The notes: generated from the sequence alone by a model not told the origin. DNA of 64,000 nt from Sedimentitalea sp039941015 (GCF_039941015.1 NZ_JBDVFI010000009.1); one strand, 5' to 3'. Numbered from the stretch's first letter, positions 44,222 to 53,642 are shown. Program-made: numbers and translations.

Positions 44222-45250
44222 TTAGTTACAGGGCGCGGGGCCGTCTGTAACACCCTGGCACAGGGCTTCCTGGGTGATCCACTGGGCGTCAACAACAGCG
44301 GGCAGGTTGTCTTTGGTGATCGGCAGCGGCTCAAGGAATACCGCATTCATCTCGGTACCGCCGGGCGATGTCCAAAGCTCAGAATCCTGAATGCCGGTCA
44401 TCTGGGTGCCATCGGCAAGCGAGACAGCGATACGGGCGGCGGCGCTACCAAGATCGCGGGCATCCTTCCAGACCGAAACGGTCTGTGTCCCTTTGGCGAC
44501 CCGGTTCAGCGCCGCGTGATCGCCATCCTGTCCCGAGACCGGAATGCCATCCATGCCTTGCGCGGTCAGTGCAGCAACCACACCACCAGCCGTACCGTCG
44601 TTGGAGGCGACGACTGCATCGACACCGTTGTCGGTCGCGGTCAGGATCTGCTCCATGTTGCGCTGCGCGTTCGCCGGAAGCCAGCCGTCGGTATAGGCCT
44701 CGCCCACGATTTCGATATCGCCCGCGTCAATTGCCGCTTGCAGGATCTCTTGCTGACCACCCCGCAAGAAGTCCGCGTTTGGATCGGTTGGCGAGCCTTT
44801 GATCATGACATAACGACCACTTGGCGCGGCTTCGAAAACGGCACGCGCCTGCATCCGGCCAACCTCGACGTTATCAAAGGTCAGATAAAACGCGCGCGGG
44901 TCTTCGATCAGACGGTCATATCCGACGACCGGGATACCTTCGTCCGCAGCGGCCTGTACTGCCGGGCCAATCGCCTGTGCGTCCTGCGCCAATATGATCA
45001 GCGCGGTCGCACCCTGTGCGATCAGGCTCTCGACATCAGACAATTGTTTGGCCGACGAACTTTGCGCGTCAGCCGAGATATATGTCGCTCCATGTTTTTC
45101 GAGCTCGGCCTTGATCGCCGCCTCATCGGTCTTCCACCGTTCTTCCTGAAAATTCGACCAGCTGACGCCGACAACGGCATCCTCGGCAAAAGCTGCGGTG
45201 CCGATGACGGCCCCGGTGATCACCGCCGTTGCGGCTGCAAAGATTCTCAT
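44222..45250 (-). CDS. xylF: D-xylose-binding periplasmic protein
   Basis: 342 residues from the ATG at 45250, with GGAGGA upstream. A signal peptide (AAATAVITGAVIGTAAFA) precedes VGVSWSNFQEERWKTDEAAIKAELEKHGATYISADAQSS, the hallmark opening of XylF. GYDRLIEDPRAFYLTFDNVEVGRMQA and ASNDGTAGGVVAALTAQGMDGIPVSGQDGDHAAL are also XylF-like. It delivers D-xylose (perhaps also glucose) to XylH/XylG. First gene of the unit, divergent from xylR across a 218-nt region with a palindromic operator candidate. Confidence 0.95.
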   Translation of the reverse strand: MRIFAAATAVITGAVIGTAAFAEDAVVGVSWSNFQEERWKTDEAAIKAELEKHGATYISADAQSSSAKQLSDVESLIAQGATALIILAQDAQAIGPAVQAAADEGIPVVGYDRLIEDPRAFYLTFDNVEVGRMQARAVFEAAPSGRYVMIKGSPTDPNADFLRGGQQEILQAAIDAGDIEIVGEAYTDGWLPANAQRNMEQILTATDNGVDAVVASNDGTAGGVVAALTAQGMDGIPVSGQDGDHAALNRVAKGTQTVSVWKDARDLGSAAARIAVSLADGTQMTGIQDSELWTSPGGTEMNAVFLEPLPITKDNLPAVVDAQWITQEALCQGVTDGPAPCN

Positions 45251-45326
45251 GTGTCCTCCTCCAGAACTGTAGTGGCATCTTGCTGATCGGCTGAGTCCGC
45301 GAGCCACCTGTCAAATGGTGCGGTAT

Positions 45327-45349
45327 TTTAATTTTAAAATCAAATTAAA
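45327..45349. promoter_or_regulatory. XylR operator candidate, xylF/xylR intergenic
   Basis: A 23-bp inverted repeat TTTAATTT-N7-AAATTAAA, in very AT-rich DNA, lies 77 bp before the xylF start and 120 bp before xylR. A site of the same 23-bp layout precedes xylB (52430-52452). This makes it the likely ROK-repressor binding site and provides autoregulation. Confidence 0.7.
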
Positions 45350-45468
45350 TTGTCTAGGCTAGGAAAAATTACCTTGTCGGGGCGCTGTCGCATAAACGCA
45401 GACCAGACGATCACGGCGCTCGCAGTACAGGCAGACCCAGGCAGACCCAGGTAGGAATGGCAGCATAG

Positions 45469-46674
45469 ATGGTTGTTTTAGCAAGAGAGTATGGTCGGCG
45501 CAGGCTGCTCAAGCAAATCAGATTGTCCGGTCGTGTGCCCCGCATCGAACTGGCCAATCAAACCGGGATGAGCCGCGCAACCGTCACCACGATCACCGCA
45601 GAACTGCTGCACGCGGGCCTGATCGAAGAGATTGCGAGGCCAGAGTCCGCCGCAGATGCGCGACGTGGCAGGCCACGGGTCGACCTGAAGATTCGCGGCC
45701 GCGCCCATGCGCTTGTCGGGGCAAAAGTCTCGAACCGGCAGCTGTCTCTGGTCCTGCTGGACTTTGAGGGTAAGCAACTCGCCGAGCTGGAAACACAGAT
45801 GCCGGCCGCAACGTTCGCTCCGGATCATCTGGCCGATGTCTTTGCCGACGCGGTCGAGAATCTGGCGCGCCGTGCGGGCCTGACGACAGATGACATATCC
45901 GGCGTGGGCCTCGGCATCGCCGGGATTGTGCAGGCCGCCGCGGGGGTCGTCTATTGGTCTCCCTCGCTGACGGAACGCAATGTGGGTTTCGGCGAGATCC
46001 TGACACGCCGTCTGGGCCGCCCGGTGTTCATCGATAACGACGCCAACCTCGTCGCAGTCGCGGAAAAAACCTTTGGCCTCGGCCAGTCCCATTCGGATTT
46101 CATCGTCGTAACGATCGAGAGCGGCGTCGGCATGGGGCTGGTTATTGGCGGACAACTCTACCGCGGCACGCGCGGGTGCGGCGCCGAATTCGGGCATACC
46201 AAGGTGCAGCTGGATGGTGCGCTCTGCCGGTGCGGACAACGTGGATGCCTCGAAGCTTATGTCGCCGACTATGCGCTTTTGCGCGAGGCTATGACCGTTC
46301 CGGGTGATGACCCGAATGCACCGCCCGCCACCCGCATTGAAACCCTGTTGAATGCCGCACGCGACGGGGACAGCACGGCCCGCAGCATTGTTGACCGCGC
46401 CGGGCGAATGTTTGCCTTGGGGCTCGCCAATTTGGTCAATATTTTCGATCCCGAGTTGATCATTCTCGCGGGCGAGCAAATGCAATTCGATCATCTCTTC
46501 GCCGATGATGTGATCGCCGCGATCCGCACCTCGATTGTGCAGATCGACAAATCTCCACCAGAAGTCGTGATTCACAAATGGGGCAATCTCATGTGGGCAA
46601 GCGGCGCCGCCGCCTATGCACTGGACAACGTAACGGATCTCGCGCTGGCCGGGCTGAGCGACAATGCTGCGTGA
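45469..46674 (+). CDS. xylR: ROK-family xylose regulator XylR
   Basis: 401 residues. An N-terminal winged helix-turn-helix (RRRLLKQIRLSGRVPRIELANQTGMSRATVTTITAELLHAGLIEE) is fused to a ROK sugar-kinase-like domain. This has VGLGIAGIV, IDNDANLVAVAEKTFG, ESGVGMGLVIGGQLYRG and the zinc-binding GH...CRCGQRGCLEAY cluster. It should repress xylF and xylB operons and release on sugar binding. Divergent from xylF with the palindrome in between. The 3' end overlaps the next gene by 11 nt. Confidence 0.92.
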   Translation: MVVLAREYGRRRLLKQIRLSGRVPRIELANQTGMSRATVTTITAELLHAGLIEEIARPESAADARRGRPRVDLKIRGRAHALVGAKVSNRQLSLVLLDFEGKQLAELETQMPAATFAPDHLADVFADAVENLARRAGLTTDDISGVGLGIAGIVQAAAGVVYWSPSLTERNVGFGEILTRRLGRPVFIDNDANLVAVAEKTFGLGQSHSDFIVVTIESGVGMGLVIGGQLYRGTRGCGAEFGHTKVQLDGALCRCGQRGCLEAYVADYALLREAMTVPGDDPNAPPATRIETLLNAARDGDSTARSIVDRAGRMFALGLANLVNIFDPELIILAGEQMQFDHLFADDVIAAIRTSIVQIDKSPPEVVIHKWGNLMWASGAAAYALDNVTDLALAGLSDNAA

Positions 46675-48199
46675 AATCTCCGCGTTACTGATGGCGCTCG
46701 CAACCCTGCCCGTCTCTGCCGACCCGCTTTTCCAAGCGGTCGATGTCCCCGAGCACATCTATTCAGGTGGGTGGGAACACTATGTCGGTGGTGGTTTGGC
46801 CGTGTTCGATTGCAATGGCGATGACCTGCCCGAGCTGTTCGCAGCGGGAGGCAGCGCACCTGCCACGTTACTGATTAACCGGTCAGACCCCGGCGGGACC
46901 ATTCGTTTTGTGAGCGAAACCCCGCAACATTTGTTGCTGAAATCTGTGACAGGGGCCTACCCACTGGATATCGACAGCGACGACTTCACTGATCTCGCGG
47001 TTCTTCGTGCGGGGGAAAACCTGTTGATGCAGGGGGGGCCAAACTGCACGTTTTCTCCCTTTCAATCAATTGGATTTATCTCGGCTGACCGCTGGACCAC
47101 AGCCTTTTCCGCCACTTGGGAGCCCGGTCAATCCCTGCCAACTCTAGCGTTTGGCAATTATGTCGACCGGTCCGATCCCGATGGCCCGTTCCGCGCCTGC
47201 GATGACACGCTGCTGTATCGGCCCGAGGGTGCGACCTATGCCGCCCCGCGCGCCCTGACACCCGGCCACTGCCCGCTTTCGATGCTGTTCAGCGATTGGG
47301 GGAGAAACGGGCGCGCCGATCTGCGGATCAGCAACGACCGGCACTACTATGTCGATGACGGACAGGAACAGATGTGGGCGATGGAGGATACCCCTCGCCT
47401 TTATGATGCCGATGATGGATGGAAAGAATACAAGCTCTGGGGCATGGGCATTGCGTCGCGCGACCTGACTGGCGACGGGCTGCCCGAGGTGTTTCTGACA
47501 TCGATGGGCGATCAGCGTCTGCAATTCCCTGTTGGCAAAAGTCGGCCCGAATACACCGATGCGCCTTATGCGCTCGGAACCACGGCGCACCGGCCCTATC
47601 TGGGCGGTGATGGGCGCCCGTCGACCGGTTGGCATGTCGCATTCGGCGACGTCCAGAATAACGGACGCGACGATGCTTTTATCAGTAAAGGCAATGTCGA
47701 ACAGATGCCCGACAGCGCAATGGAAGACCCCAACAATCTGCTCGTGCAACAGTCCGATGGGTCATTCTTCGAAATGGGCGCAGAGGCCGGGCTTGCCAGC
47801 ATGCATCGTGGGCGTGGAGCGGCCATGGTCGATCTGAATCGCGACGGGTTGCTGGATGTCGCTGTCGTCAATCGGCGCGCGCCTCTTGAGGTTTGGCAGA
47901 ACATCACCCGTGACCCCGGCAATGCGATCGCCATCTCCCTGCGACAGTCCGCACCAAACGTAGATGCAGTTGGCGCATGGGTCGAAGTCAGGGCAAATGG
48001 CGTCACACAGGCGCGCGAGATAACGATTGGCGGTGGCCACGCCGGCGGCAGCAACGTTGCCGAGCACTTTGGCCTTGGATCAGCGGCAAAGTCCCAGCTG
48101 CGCGTGATCTGGCCCGATGGGGCCGTGTCTCCTTGGACGGATCAGTCCACGACGCCTTACTCAACCTACACCGTGACCCGCCCTCTCTCCCAAGAGTGA
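46664..48199 (+). CDS. CRTAC1-like FG-GAP/ASPIC-UnbV exported protein
   Basis: 511 residues with a signal peptide (EISALLMALATLPVSA). Several calcium-loop FG-GAP repeats follow (DCNGDDLPELF, DIDSDDFTDL, DLTGDGLPEVF, DLNRDGLLDVAVV), forming a seven-bladed-propeller-type domain. The C-terminus has the ASPIC/UnbV module (VGAWVEVRANGVTQAREITIGGGHAGG, AEHFGLGSAAKSQLRVIWPDGAV). Function unknown; probably extracellular and carbohydrate- or calcium-associated. It starts inside xylR and converges with a di-haem peroxidase-like gene. Confidence 0.85.
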   Translation: MLREISALLMALATLPVSADPLFQAVDVPEHIYSGGWEHYVGGGLAVFDCNGDDLPELFAAGGSAPATLLINRSDPGGTIRFVSETPQHLLLKSVTGAYPLDIDSDDFTDLAVLRAGENLLMQGGPNCTFSPFQSIGFISADRWTTAFSATWEPGQSLPTLAFGNYVDRSDPDGPFRACDDTLLYRPEGATYAAPRALTPGHCPLSMLFSDWGRNGRADLRISNDRHYYVDDGQEQMWAMEDTPRLYDADDGWKEYKLWGMGIASRDLTGDGLPEVFLTSMGDQRLQFPVGKSRPEYTDAPYALGTTAHRPYLGGDGRPSTGWHVAFGDVQNNGRDDAFISKGNVEQMPDSAMEDPNNLLVQQSDGSFFEMGAEAGLASMHRGRGAAMVDLNRDGLLDVAVVNRRAPLEVWQNITRDPGNAIAISLRQSAPNVDAVGAWVEVRANGVTQAREITIGGGHAGGSNVAEHFGLGSAAKSQLRVIWPDGAVSPWTDQSTTPYSTYTVTRPLSQE

Positions 48200-48322
48200 C
48201 GCCAAGCGTGTCTTACATTGGCGCCTGGTGGATCGTGACGAACTCTTGCACATCGTTCGCAACCATGCGCACGCCGAAGGCGTCGATGCGAGGGGCCTCG
48301 ATGGCCGCTCGCATCGCGTTTG

Positions 48323-49642
48323 TCAGTCAAGCGTTAGTCCGCTTGGCACCGTTTTCGGAACGCCAAGTCGCCCTGACAGACTTTGGGGGTCTGTCAAAGT
48401 TTCAAGAAATGCCAACAGATCGGCGATATCCGCGTCCGACATCGATTGGGATGGCAATTCGTTTGCAGCGGCAATTCTGGCGATTTCATCAAAGTCAGCA
48501 AGCACCGCGAGATCCGTATCAAACGCTGGCGTCGGCAACACCATCTGTGACGCATCGAAGCGGCGAAGACTTGCAATCGGATCAAGATGATGTCGCACAA
48601 CCGCGTCCAGCGTGGCGAACGCGCCCGCATGACCGTAGGGCGCCGTGTGCGTCACGTTGCGCAAGGATGGCGTCCGAAAGCGATAGGCATCCTCCGCATT
48701 TCCCGTCACCCGCATCCGTCCCACATCGCGATTGTGGCGCTCAAATCGCGCGGCCTTGCCCGGTCCGATCTGCGGCATCGCGATGGCGTGGAAATCGTGA
48801 TCGGTCTGAAACTGTCCCGCATGACAGGCAGAACAGCCAGCCGCACCATAGAACAGGTCCATCCCCCGCATTGCCGCTGCGGGCAGCGGAGTGCCGTCGC
48901 GCAGAAAGGCGTCAAACGGACTGTTATCAGCACGCCATTCAAACGCGATGAACGCCGCAATCACATTGGCGATATCTGCGAAGGCAATCGACCTCTCTCC
49001 GATCACCGCATCAAACTGTTTACGATACTGCGGGGTCGCCTCGACCCGAGCGGACAAGATCGACCATGCTCCGCCCTCGCCGGTCAACACACCCTGACGA
49101 ACGGCCTGCGCCACATCGTTTTCCGAATAATGCCCTGCCATCTCGTCACCGGAAAGCACTGGGAACATGGCCTGCGCCGCGAGTGCCGAAGCAAATCCGC
49201 GCTCCATATCCGCGCCCAACGGCGTGCGTAGGCCCGATGGGCGTGTTGGGTCCGCTTCAAGTCGGCCATCGTGAAAGAATCGCGTGAATTCCTCCGCCCC
49301 CAGATTGAACAGCGCAGGCGCATTGCGCGGAATACGTTGCTCTGGCGGGTTGTCCGGATCGATGCGACGATCAGGACCAAGGCCCAAACCACCATCACCA
49401 AAGCCCAGCGATACGCCGTCGCCTGTTGCAAACCGTGGATGATGGCAACTGGCGCAGGAAACTGTCTTGCTGCCACTGAGGATCGGATCATAGTAAAGCA
49501 GACGTCCGAGCGTGATTTCTTCCAGACTGTGATCGGCAAAGCGGGCATCGGCCTCTGGCAGCGGCCCTGCGCCCACCGGGGCCGCCGACACTGCGATCAG
49601 AACCGCAGCGCAGCAAAACCCGTTCGCAAGCCGATCAGACAA
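48323..49642 (-). CDS. Di-haem cytochrome c peroxidase/MauG-family protein
   Basis: About 439 residues from a TTG at 49642 that overlaps the xylA stop by 8 nt. This start is a best guess, as no ATG precedes the signal peptide (FCCAAVLIAVSAAPVGAG). Two c-type haem motifs, CASCHHPRFATGDG and CSACHAG, and the FRTPSLRNVTHTAPYGHAGAFATLDAVVRHH segment place it in the CCP/MauG family. It would sit in the periplasm and perform peroxide reduction or protein-residue oxidation. Probably co-transcribed with xylB-xylA, and convergent with the CRTAC1-like gene, 123 nt apart. Confidence 0.88.
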   Translation of the reverse strand: MSDRLANGFCCAAVLIAVSAAPVGAGPLPEADARFADHSLEEITLGRLLYYDPILSGSKTVSCASCHHPRFATGDGVSLGFGDGGLGLGPDRRIDPDNPPEQRIPRNAPALFNLGAEEFTRFFHDGRLEADPTRPSGLRTPLGADMERGFASALAAQAMFPVLSGDEMAGHYSENDVAQAVRQGVLTGEGGAWSILSARVEATPQYRKQFDAVIGERSIAFADIANVIAAFIAFEWRADNSPFDAFLRDGTPLPAAAMRGMDLFYGAAGCSACHAGQFQTDHDFHAIAMPQIGPGKAARFERHNRDVGRMRVTGNAEDAYRFRTPSLRNVTHTAPYGHAGAFATLDAVVRHHLDPIASLRRFDASQMVLPTPAFDTDLAVLADFDEIARIAAANELPSQSMSDADIADLLAFLETLTDPQSLSGRLGVPKTVPSGLTLD

Positions 49643-50942
49643 AGCGGTTAACGTAGTTCTCCAATTTCTCCTGCCGCCCGGAACGCGGCACGGCGGTGAT
49701 TTCACCAGACTGCACGGTTTGAAAAATCGTGTCCAAATCGCTGTCGAGCATGGCCTGCGCTGCGTGCGTATCCCAACCGCCGTACCGCTCGGCCAATGCA
49801 GCATCAAGCCCGCCATCCTCGATCATCGCAGCCGCCGCCTTAATACCGCGCGCACAAACATCCATCGCACCGACATGCGAGGCGATCAGATCCTCTGCAT
49901 CCAATGACTGCCGCCGCAGCTTGGCGTCAAAATTGGTGCCGCCAGTGACAAAGCCCCCTGCCTGCAGGATGTGATAATAAGCCAGCGCAACCTCGGGCAC
50001 ATTGTTGGGGAACTGGTCGGTGTCCCAGCCCGATTGATAATCGTTTCGGTTCATGTCGATGCTGCCGAGCATACCCTCGGATGCCGCCACCGCGATTTCA
50101 TGTTCAAACGTATGTCCCGCAAGAATGGCATGTCCCTGCTCAAGGTTCAGTTTCACCTCGCCCTCAAGACCGTATTTGCGCAGAAACCCGATGCAGGTCG
50201 CCGCATCGTAGTCATATTGATGTTTGGACGGTTCCTGCGGTTTGGGCTCGACCAGGATCGTGCCCTCAAAACCGATCTTGTGCTTGTAATCGACCACCAT
50301 GCTGAGAAAGCGGCCCATATGATCCAACTCGCGGGTCAGATCGGTGTTGAGCAGCGTTTCATACCCTTCGCGACCGCCCCACAAGACATAGTTCTGGCCA
50401 CCCAGACGATGCGTCGCGTCCATGCAGGTTTTCACCGTTGCCGCAGACCATGCAAAGACATTGGGATCCGGGTTGGTCGATGCCCCCGACATCCAGCGTC
50501 GATGGCTGAACATATTGGCCGTGCCCCATAACAGGGCAACTTTGCGGCTTTCCATTTTTTCCGCGAAATAGTCGATGATCTCTTCGAAATTGCGCAAGGA
50601 GTCGGCAAATGTCGCGCCTTCGGGGCGGATATCGGCATCGTGCCAGCAGAAATAGGGCACCCCAAGGATATCGAACATATCAAACGCTGCATCCGCCTTG
50701 ATCTTGGCACGCCCCATATCGTCTTGTGGATGCCAGGGCCGCTCGAATGTCTGCCCGCCGAATGGATCTCCGCCCTCCCAGGCAAAAGAGTGCCAGTAGG
50801 CAACGGCAAACCGCAGGTGATCTTCCATCCGCTTGCCCATGACGATCTCGTCCGGGTTATAGTGGTGAAAGGCCATAGGATCAGTGCTGTCAGACCCTCC
50901 ATAGCGGGCGGGTTTGATGTCGGCGAAAAACGATTGGGTCAT
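49635..50942 (-). CDS. xylA: Xylose isomerase
   Basis: Isomerises D-xylose to D-xylulose. 435 residues, the class II length. Motifs include AYWHSFAWEGGDPFGG, YFCWHDADI (catalytic His), VLWGGREGYETLLNTD, VEPKPQEPSKHQYDYD (metal-binding Glu), the EQGHAILAGHTFEHE stretch, and SIDMNRNDYQSGWDTDQFP. Its start overlaps the xylB stop as ATGA, and the MauG-like gene starts within its end, so xylB-xylA-mauG-like may be one transcript. Confidence 0.97.
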   Translation of the reverse strand: MTQSFFADIKPARYGGSDSTDPMAFHHYNPDEIVMGKRMEDHLRFAVAYWHSFAWEGGDPFGGQTFERPWHPQDDMGRAKIKADAAFDMFDILGVPYFCWHDADIRPEGATFADSLRNFEEIIDYFAEKMESRKVALLWGTANMFSHRRWMSGASTNPDPNVFAWSAATVKTCMDATHRLGGQNYVLWGGREGYETLLNTDLTRELDHMGRFLSMVVDYKHKIGFEGTILVEPKPQEPSKHQYDYDAATCIGFLRKYGLEGEVKLNLEQGHAILAGHTFEHEIAVAASEGMLGSIDMNRNDYQSGWDTDQFPNNVPEVALAYYHILQAGGFVTGGTNFDAKLRRQSLDAEDLIASHVGAMDVCARGIKAAAAMIEDGGLDAALAERYGGWDTHAAQAMLDSDLDTIFQTVQSGEITAVPRSGRQEKLENYVNRFV

Positions 50943-52390
50943 GGCATGGCCTTCAGTGTTGGGTAAGACGCCGCAAAGGCGGCATAGGCATCATCATAGG
51001 CGGCACGCAGATCAGCGCGTGGCGCGATGGTTTCGGCGATTGGGGGTTTGGTCATCACATCCGATGGGGCGGCGCCTGTCACGCCACAAATCGCCAGCCT
51101 TGCCGCACCAAGTGCCGCACCGAAATCACCCTGTTCAGGCAAATCGACCGGCATGTTCAAAACTGTGGCAAGCAACTCGACCCAATGGCGCGACCGCGCG
51201 CCACCGCCGATCGCCAGCACGCGTGACAGGTTTGCTCCAGTCAGGCGCAGCGCTTCGAGACTGTCGCGCAATGCAAAGCTGACCCCTTCGACAACCGCAC
51301 GGGTCATATCGGTTCGGTCCATGGCGATATCCAACCCGACAAACGCGCCCCGCACGGCGCTGTCGTTGTGCGGCGTACGCTCTCCTGACAGGTAAGGCAG
51401 AAACCGCAGCGTGCCGGGTTTTGTGATCGTATCGCCGAGTTCGCGGGTTAGCTCTGCGGCACCCACACCTGTGACGCGCGACAACCAGTTCAGGCTGTCA
51501 GTTGCCGCCAGAATCACGCCCATCTGGTACCAGGTATCGGGGATCGCGTGGCAAAAGGTATGTACGGCGCTTTCGGCGCGCGGGGCAAACCCGTCGCGTG
51601 CTGCGAGCAGGACACCCGATGTGCCCAGCGAAACAAACCCGTCACCTTCGGCCAATGCTCCGACGCCGCAGGCCGACGCAGCATTGTCACCACCGCCCGC
51701 CATAACCTGCACGCCCTCGGGCAATCCGAGATCGGTGGCAAGGTCCGGCCGCAATGGTCCGACCACGTCGCTGCCTTCGACCAGATCCGGCATTTGATCC
51801 GCCCGCATACCCGTTGCCGCCAGCAGTTCCAGGGACCACGCGCGCGCGCCTACATCGAGCCACGAGGTGCCGGCGCTGTCAGACATATCCGACACCATCC
51901 GCCCGGTCAGCCAATAGGAAAGATAATCCTTGGGCAGCAGGACTTTCGCAACCTGCGCGAACACATCCGGTTCATTCTCGGCAACCCAAGCGACCTTGGG
52001 CGCGGTAAAACCCGGAAACACGATATTGCCCGATATCTCGCGCATACCGGGCAGCGCATCAAACTGCTGAGCCTGTTCATGGCTCCGCGTGTCGTTCCAC
52101 AATAGGCAGGGTCGAAGCACTTCGCCGCGTTCATCCAGCAACGTGGCCCCATGCATATGGCCCGAAAGCCCGATTCCCCGTAGGCGCGCCATCTCATCCG
52201 GCTTGTCGTTTCGCAGTTGTCGCAATGTTGCCGTTGCGGCGGCGACCCAGTCTGCTGGGTCCTGCTCACTCCAGCCCGGATGTGGATGCGCGACGGTTAA
52301 TGCGGCCTCGGCGCAGTGAACCGCCTTGCCTGCATCATCCACCAACAAGGCACGCACTCCGGACGTGCCCAGATCAAGGCCGATAAACAT
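50939..52390 (-). CDS. xylB: Xylulokinase
   Basis: Phosphorylates D-xylulose to feed the pentose phosphate pathway. 483 residues of the FGGY family: FIGLDLGTSGVRALLVDDAGK at the N-terminus, GLSGHMHGATLLDERG, and the C-terminal signature GGGARSRHWVELLATVLNMPVDLPEQGDFGAALGAARLA. First gene of the xylB-xylA unit. The XylR operator candidate lies 40-62 bp upstream of its ATG. Confidence 0.96.
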   Translation of the reverse strand: MFIGLDLGTSGVRALLVDDAGKAVHCAEAALTVAHPHPGWSEQDPADWVAAATATLRQLRNDKPDEMARLRGIGLSGHMHGATLLDERGEVLRPCLLWNDTRSHEQAQQFDALPGMREISGNIVFPGFTAPKVAWVAENEPDVFAQVAKVLLPKDYLSYWLTGRMVSDMSDSAGTSWLDVGARAWSLELLAATGMRADQMPDLVEGSDVVGPLRPDLATDLGLPEGVQVMAGGGDNAASACGVGALAEGDGFVSLGTSGVLLAARDGFAPRAESAVHTFCHAIPDTWYQMGVILAATDSLNWLSRVTGVGAAELTRELGDTITKPGTLRFLPYLSGERTPHNDSAVRGAFVGLDIAMDRTDMTRAVVEGVSFALRDSLEALRLTGANLSRVLAIGGGARSRHWVELLATVLNMPVDLPEQGDFGAALGAARLAICGVTGAAPSDVMTKPPIAETIAPRADLRAAYDDAYAAFAASYPTLKAMP

Positions 52391-52429
52391 GTGCTCCCCC
52401 CAAGAACTCTGCGTCGGAGTGTTTCCCGA

Positions 52430-52452
52430 TTTAATTCTCGTGTCAAACTAAA
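52430..52452. promoter_or_regulatory. XylR operator candidate upstream of xylB
   Basis: TTTAATTC-N7-AAACTAAA, a 23-bp imperfect inverted repeat with the same half-site size and 7-nt spacer as the palindrome upstream of xylF. Position 40 bp before xylB fits repression by XylR. Confidence 0.65.
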
Positions 52453-52529
52453 CCCGCAAACGGGTGCACAAGATTTGTGTTTGCCCTCCCAGAGACAGGG
52501 CAACATATTAATGAATCCGAAGGAAAAAT

Positions 52530-52763
52530 TCAGAAGGTTCCGTAAGTTGCCTGATCCACCAGCACCAGGCGCTGAACGCTGGTGTCAGCTTTCAGGCAGC
52601 GCTCCATCTCCCAAGTGCCGGGGACGAATCCGAGTTCGACACATTCCGCGAGCGCATCCGCTGCGCTTTGGGGGCGCGATTGCGATTGTTGGGACGTGTC
52701 ACAGCCCGCGACAAGCAGGACGAAAAGCAGAGGCGGCAGGCCAGAGCGGAACAAATGTTTCAT
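52530..52763 (-). CDS. Small lipoprotein
   Basis: 77 residues with a clear lipoprotein signal (LFVLLVAGC). The mature part carries a Gln/Ser-rich linker and two further Cys residues (ALAECVEL, MERCLKA). I recognise no family, though the layout of a lipobox followed by a short helical domain is common in Rhodobacterales. It lies upstream of xylB on the same strand but before the XylR site, so it is likely independent. Confidence 0.7.
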   Translation of the reverse strand: MKHLFRSGLPPLLFVLLVAGCDTSQQSQSRPQSAADALAECVELGFVPGTWEMERCLKADTSVQRLVLVDQATYGTF

Positions 52764-52856
52764 GCCAAATCAACTAGGCGCGAACATCTTCAGGTCCACC
52801 CGGCCGACCGCCGATCACAAAAATGTCATGTCACGCGTTTTGCGGGCTTCCAGAGA

Positions 52857-53642
52857 TCAGCAACCAGTGCGACGCAGCACAACGCTAACTGTCTTGAGCA
52901 GCAGGGACACATCTGTCTTCAACGACACGACTTTGCGGTACTCTGCGTCGATCGTGGCACGGTGAGAAAAATGGCTCTCGTTACGAGTGGAAACCTGCCA
53001 GATGCCGGTGACGCCCGGCGTCAGCGCAACATAATCCGACGCATCACCGTACAGAGCCAGTTGCTCGGGCAGCATCGGACGCGGCCCAACAAGGCTCATC
53101 TCACCGATCAGAACGTTCCAAAGCTGTGGCAACTCGTCCAGCGAGGTCTGACGAAGCAGAGCACCAAGCGGTGTGATACGGGGATCATTGCGCAGCTTCT
53201 GGGTGGTTTCCCACTCTGCGCGCATATCCGGATCGCTCTCAAGGACACGGGCCAGACGCGCATCGGCATCTGTCACCATGCTGCGCAGCTTGAGCATAGA
53301 AAACTGCTTGCCACCGCGACCCACACGCGCTTGACGGTAAAAAGGATTTCCACCTTCAATCCAAAGCAACAACGCGAAAAACAACACAAACGGCAAAACA
53401 ACCGGCGCCGACAGAACCACCAGCGTCACGTCAAACGCGCGCTTTCCCCAAGCCAGGTAGGCATTCCCACTGCGTGAAACCCGGCGGCTTGGCACTCTTG
53501 TGGTGCCTCCTGCCCCGCTCGCAACAGGGCCGGACATGAATACTGAAACTGGAGGAATAAAAATATCTTTCAGGGAAAATGCGCGATCTTTGACGTTAAA
53601 CAATGCTGCTGTCGCCATCGGCATCTCAAATCGGTTTTGCAT
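52857..53642 (-). CDS. Undecaprenyl-phosphate sugar phosphotransferase, ExoY-like
   Basis: 261 residues from the ATG at 53642, with GGAGTA 7 nt upstream. A hydrophobic helix (LVVLSAPVVLPFVLFFALLLWI) is followed by the bacterial sugar-transferase domain: GGNPFYRQARVGRGGKQFSMLKLRSM, DPRITPLGALLRQTSLDELPQLWNVLIGEMSLVGPRP and TPGVTGIWQVSTRN. It would add the first sugar-1-phosphate to the lipid carrier in exopolysaccharide synthesis. No glycosyltransferases or polymerase lie beside it; partners must be elsewhere. Confidence 0.93.
   Translation of the reverse strand: MQNRFEMPMATAALFNVKDRAFSLKDIFIPPVSVFMSGPVASGAGGTTRVPSRRVSRSGNAYLAWGKRAFDVTLVVLSAPVVLPFVLFFALLLWIEGGNPFYRQARVGRGGKQFSMLKLRSMVTDADARLARVLESDPDMRAEWETTQKLRNDPRITPLGALLRQTSLDELPQLWNVLIGEMSLVGPRPMLPEQLALYGDASDYVALTPGVTGIWQVSTRNESHFSHRATIDAEYRKVVSLKTDVSLLLKTVSVVLRRTGC

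Noticed and set aside
43904..45286. A 460-codon plus-strand frame opposite xylH/xylF
   Set aside because: Antisense to two well-defined transporter genes.
45431..45450. Two adjacent copies of GCAGACCCAG before xylR
   Set aside because: Only two 10-bp units, no further copies; too little to call a functional repeat.
45478..46758. A 426-codon minus-strand frame opposite xylR
   Set aside because: Shadow of the XylR frame; no motif and no plausible start.
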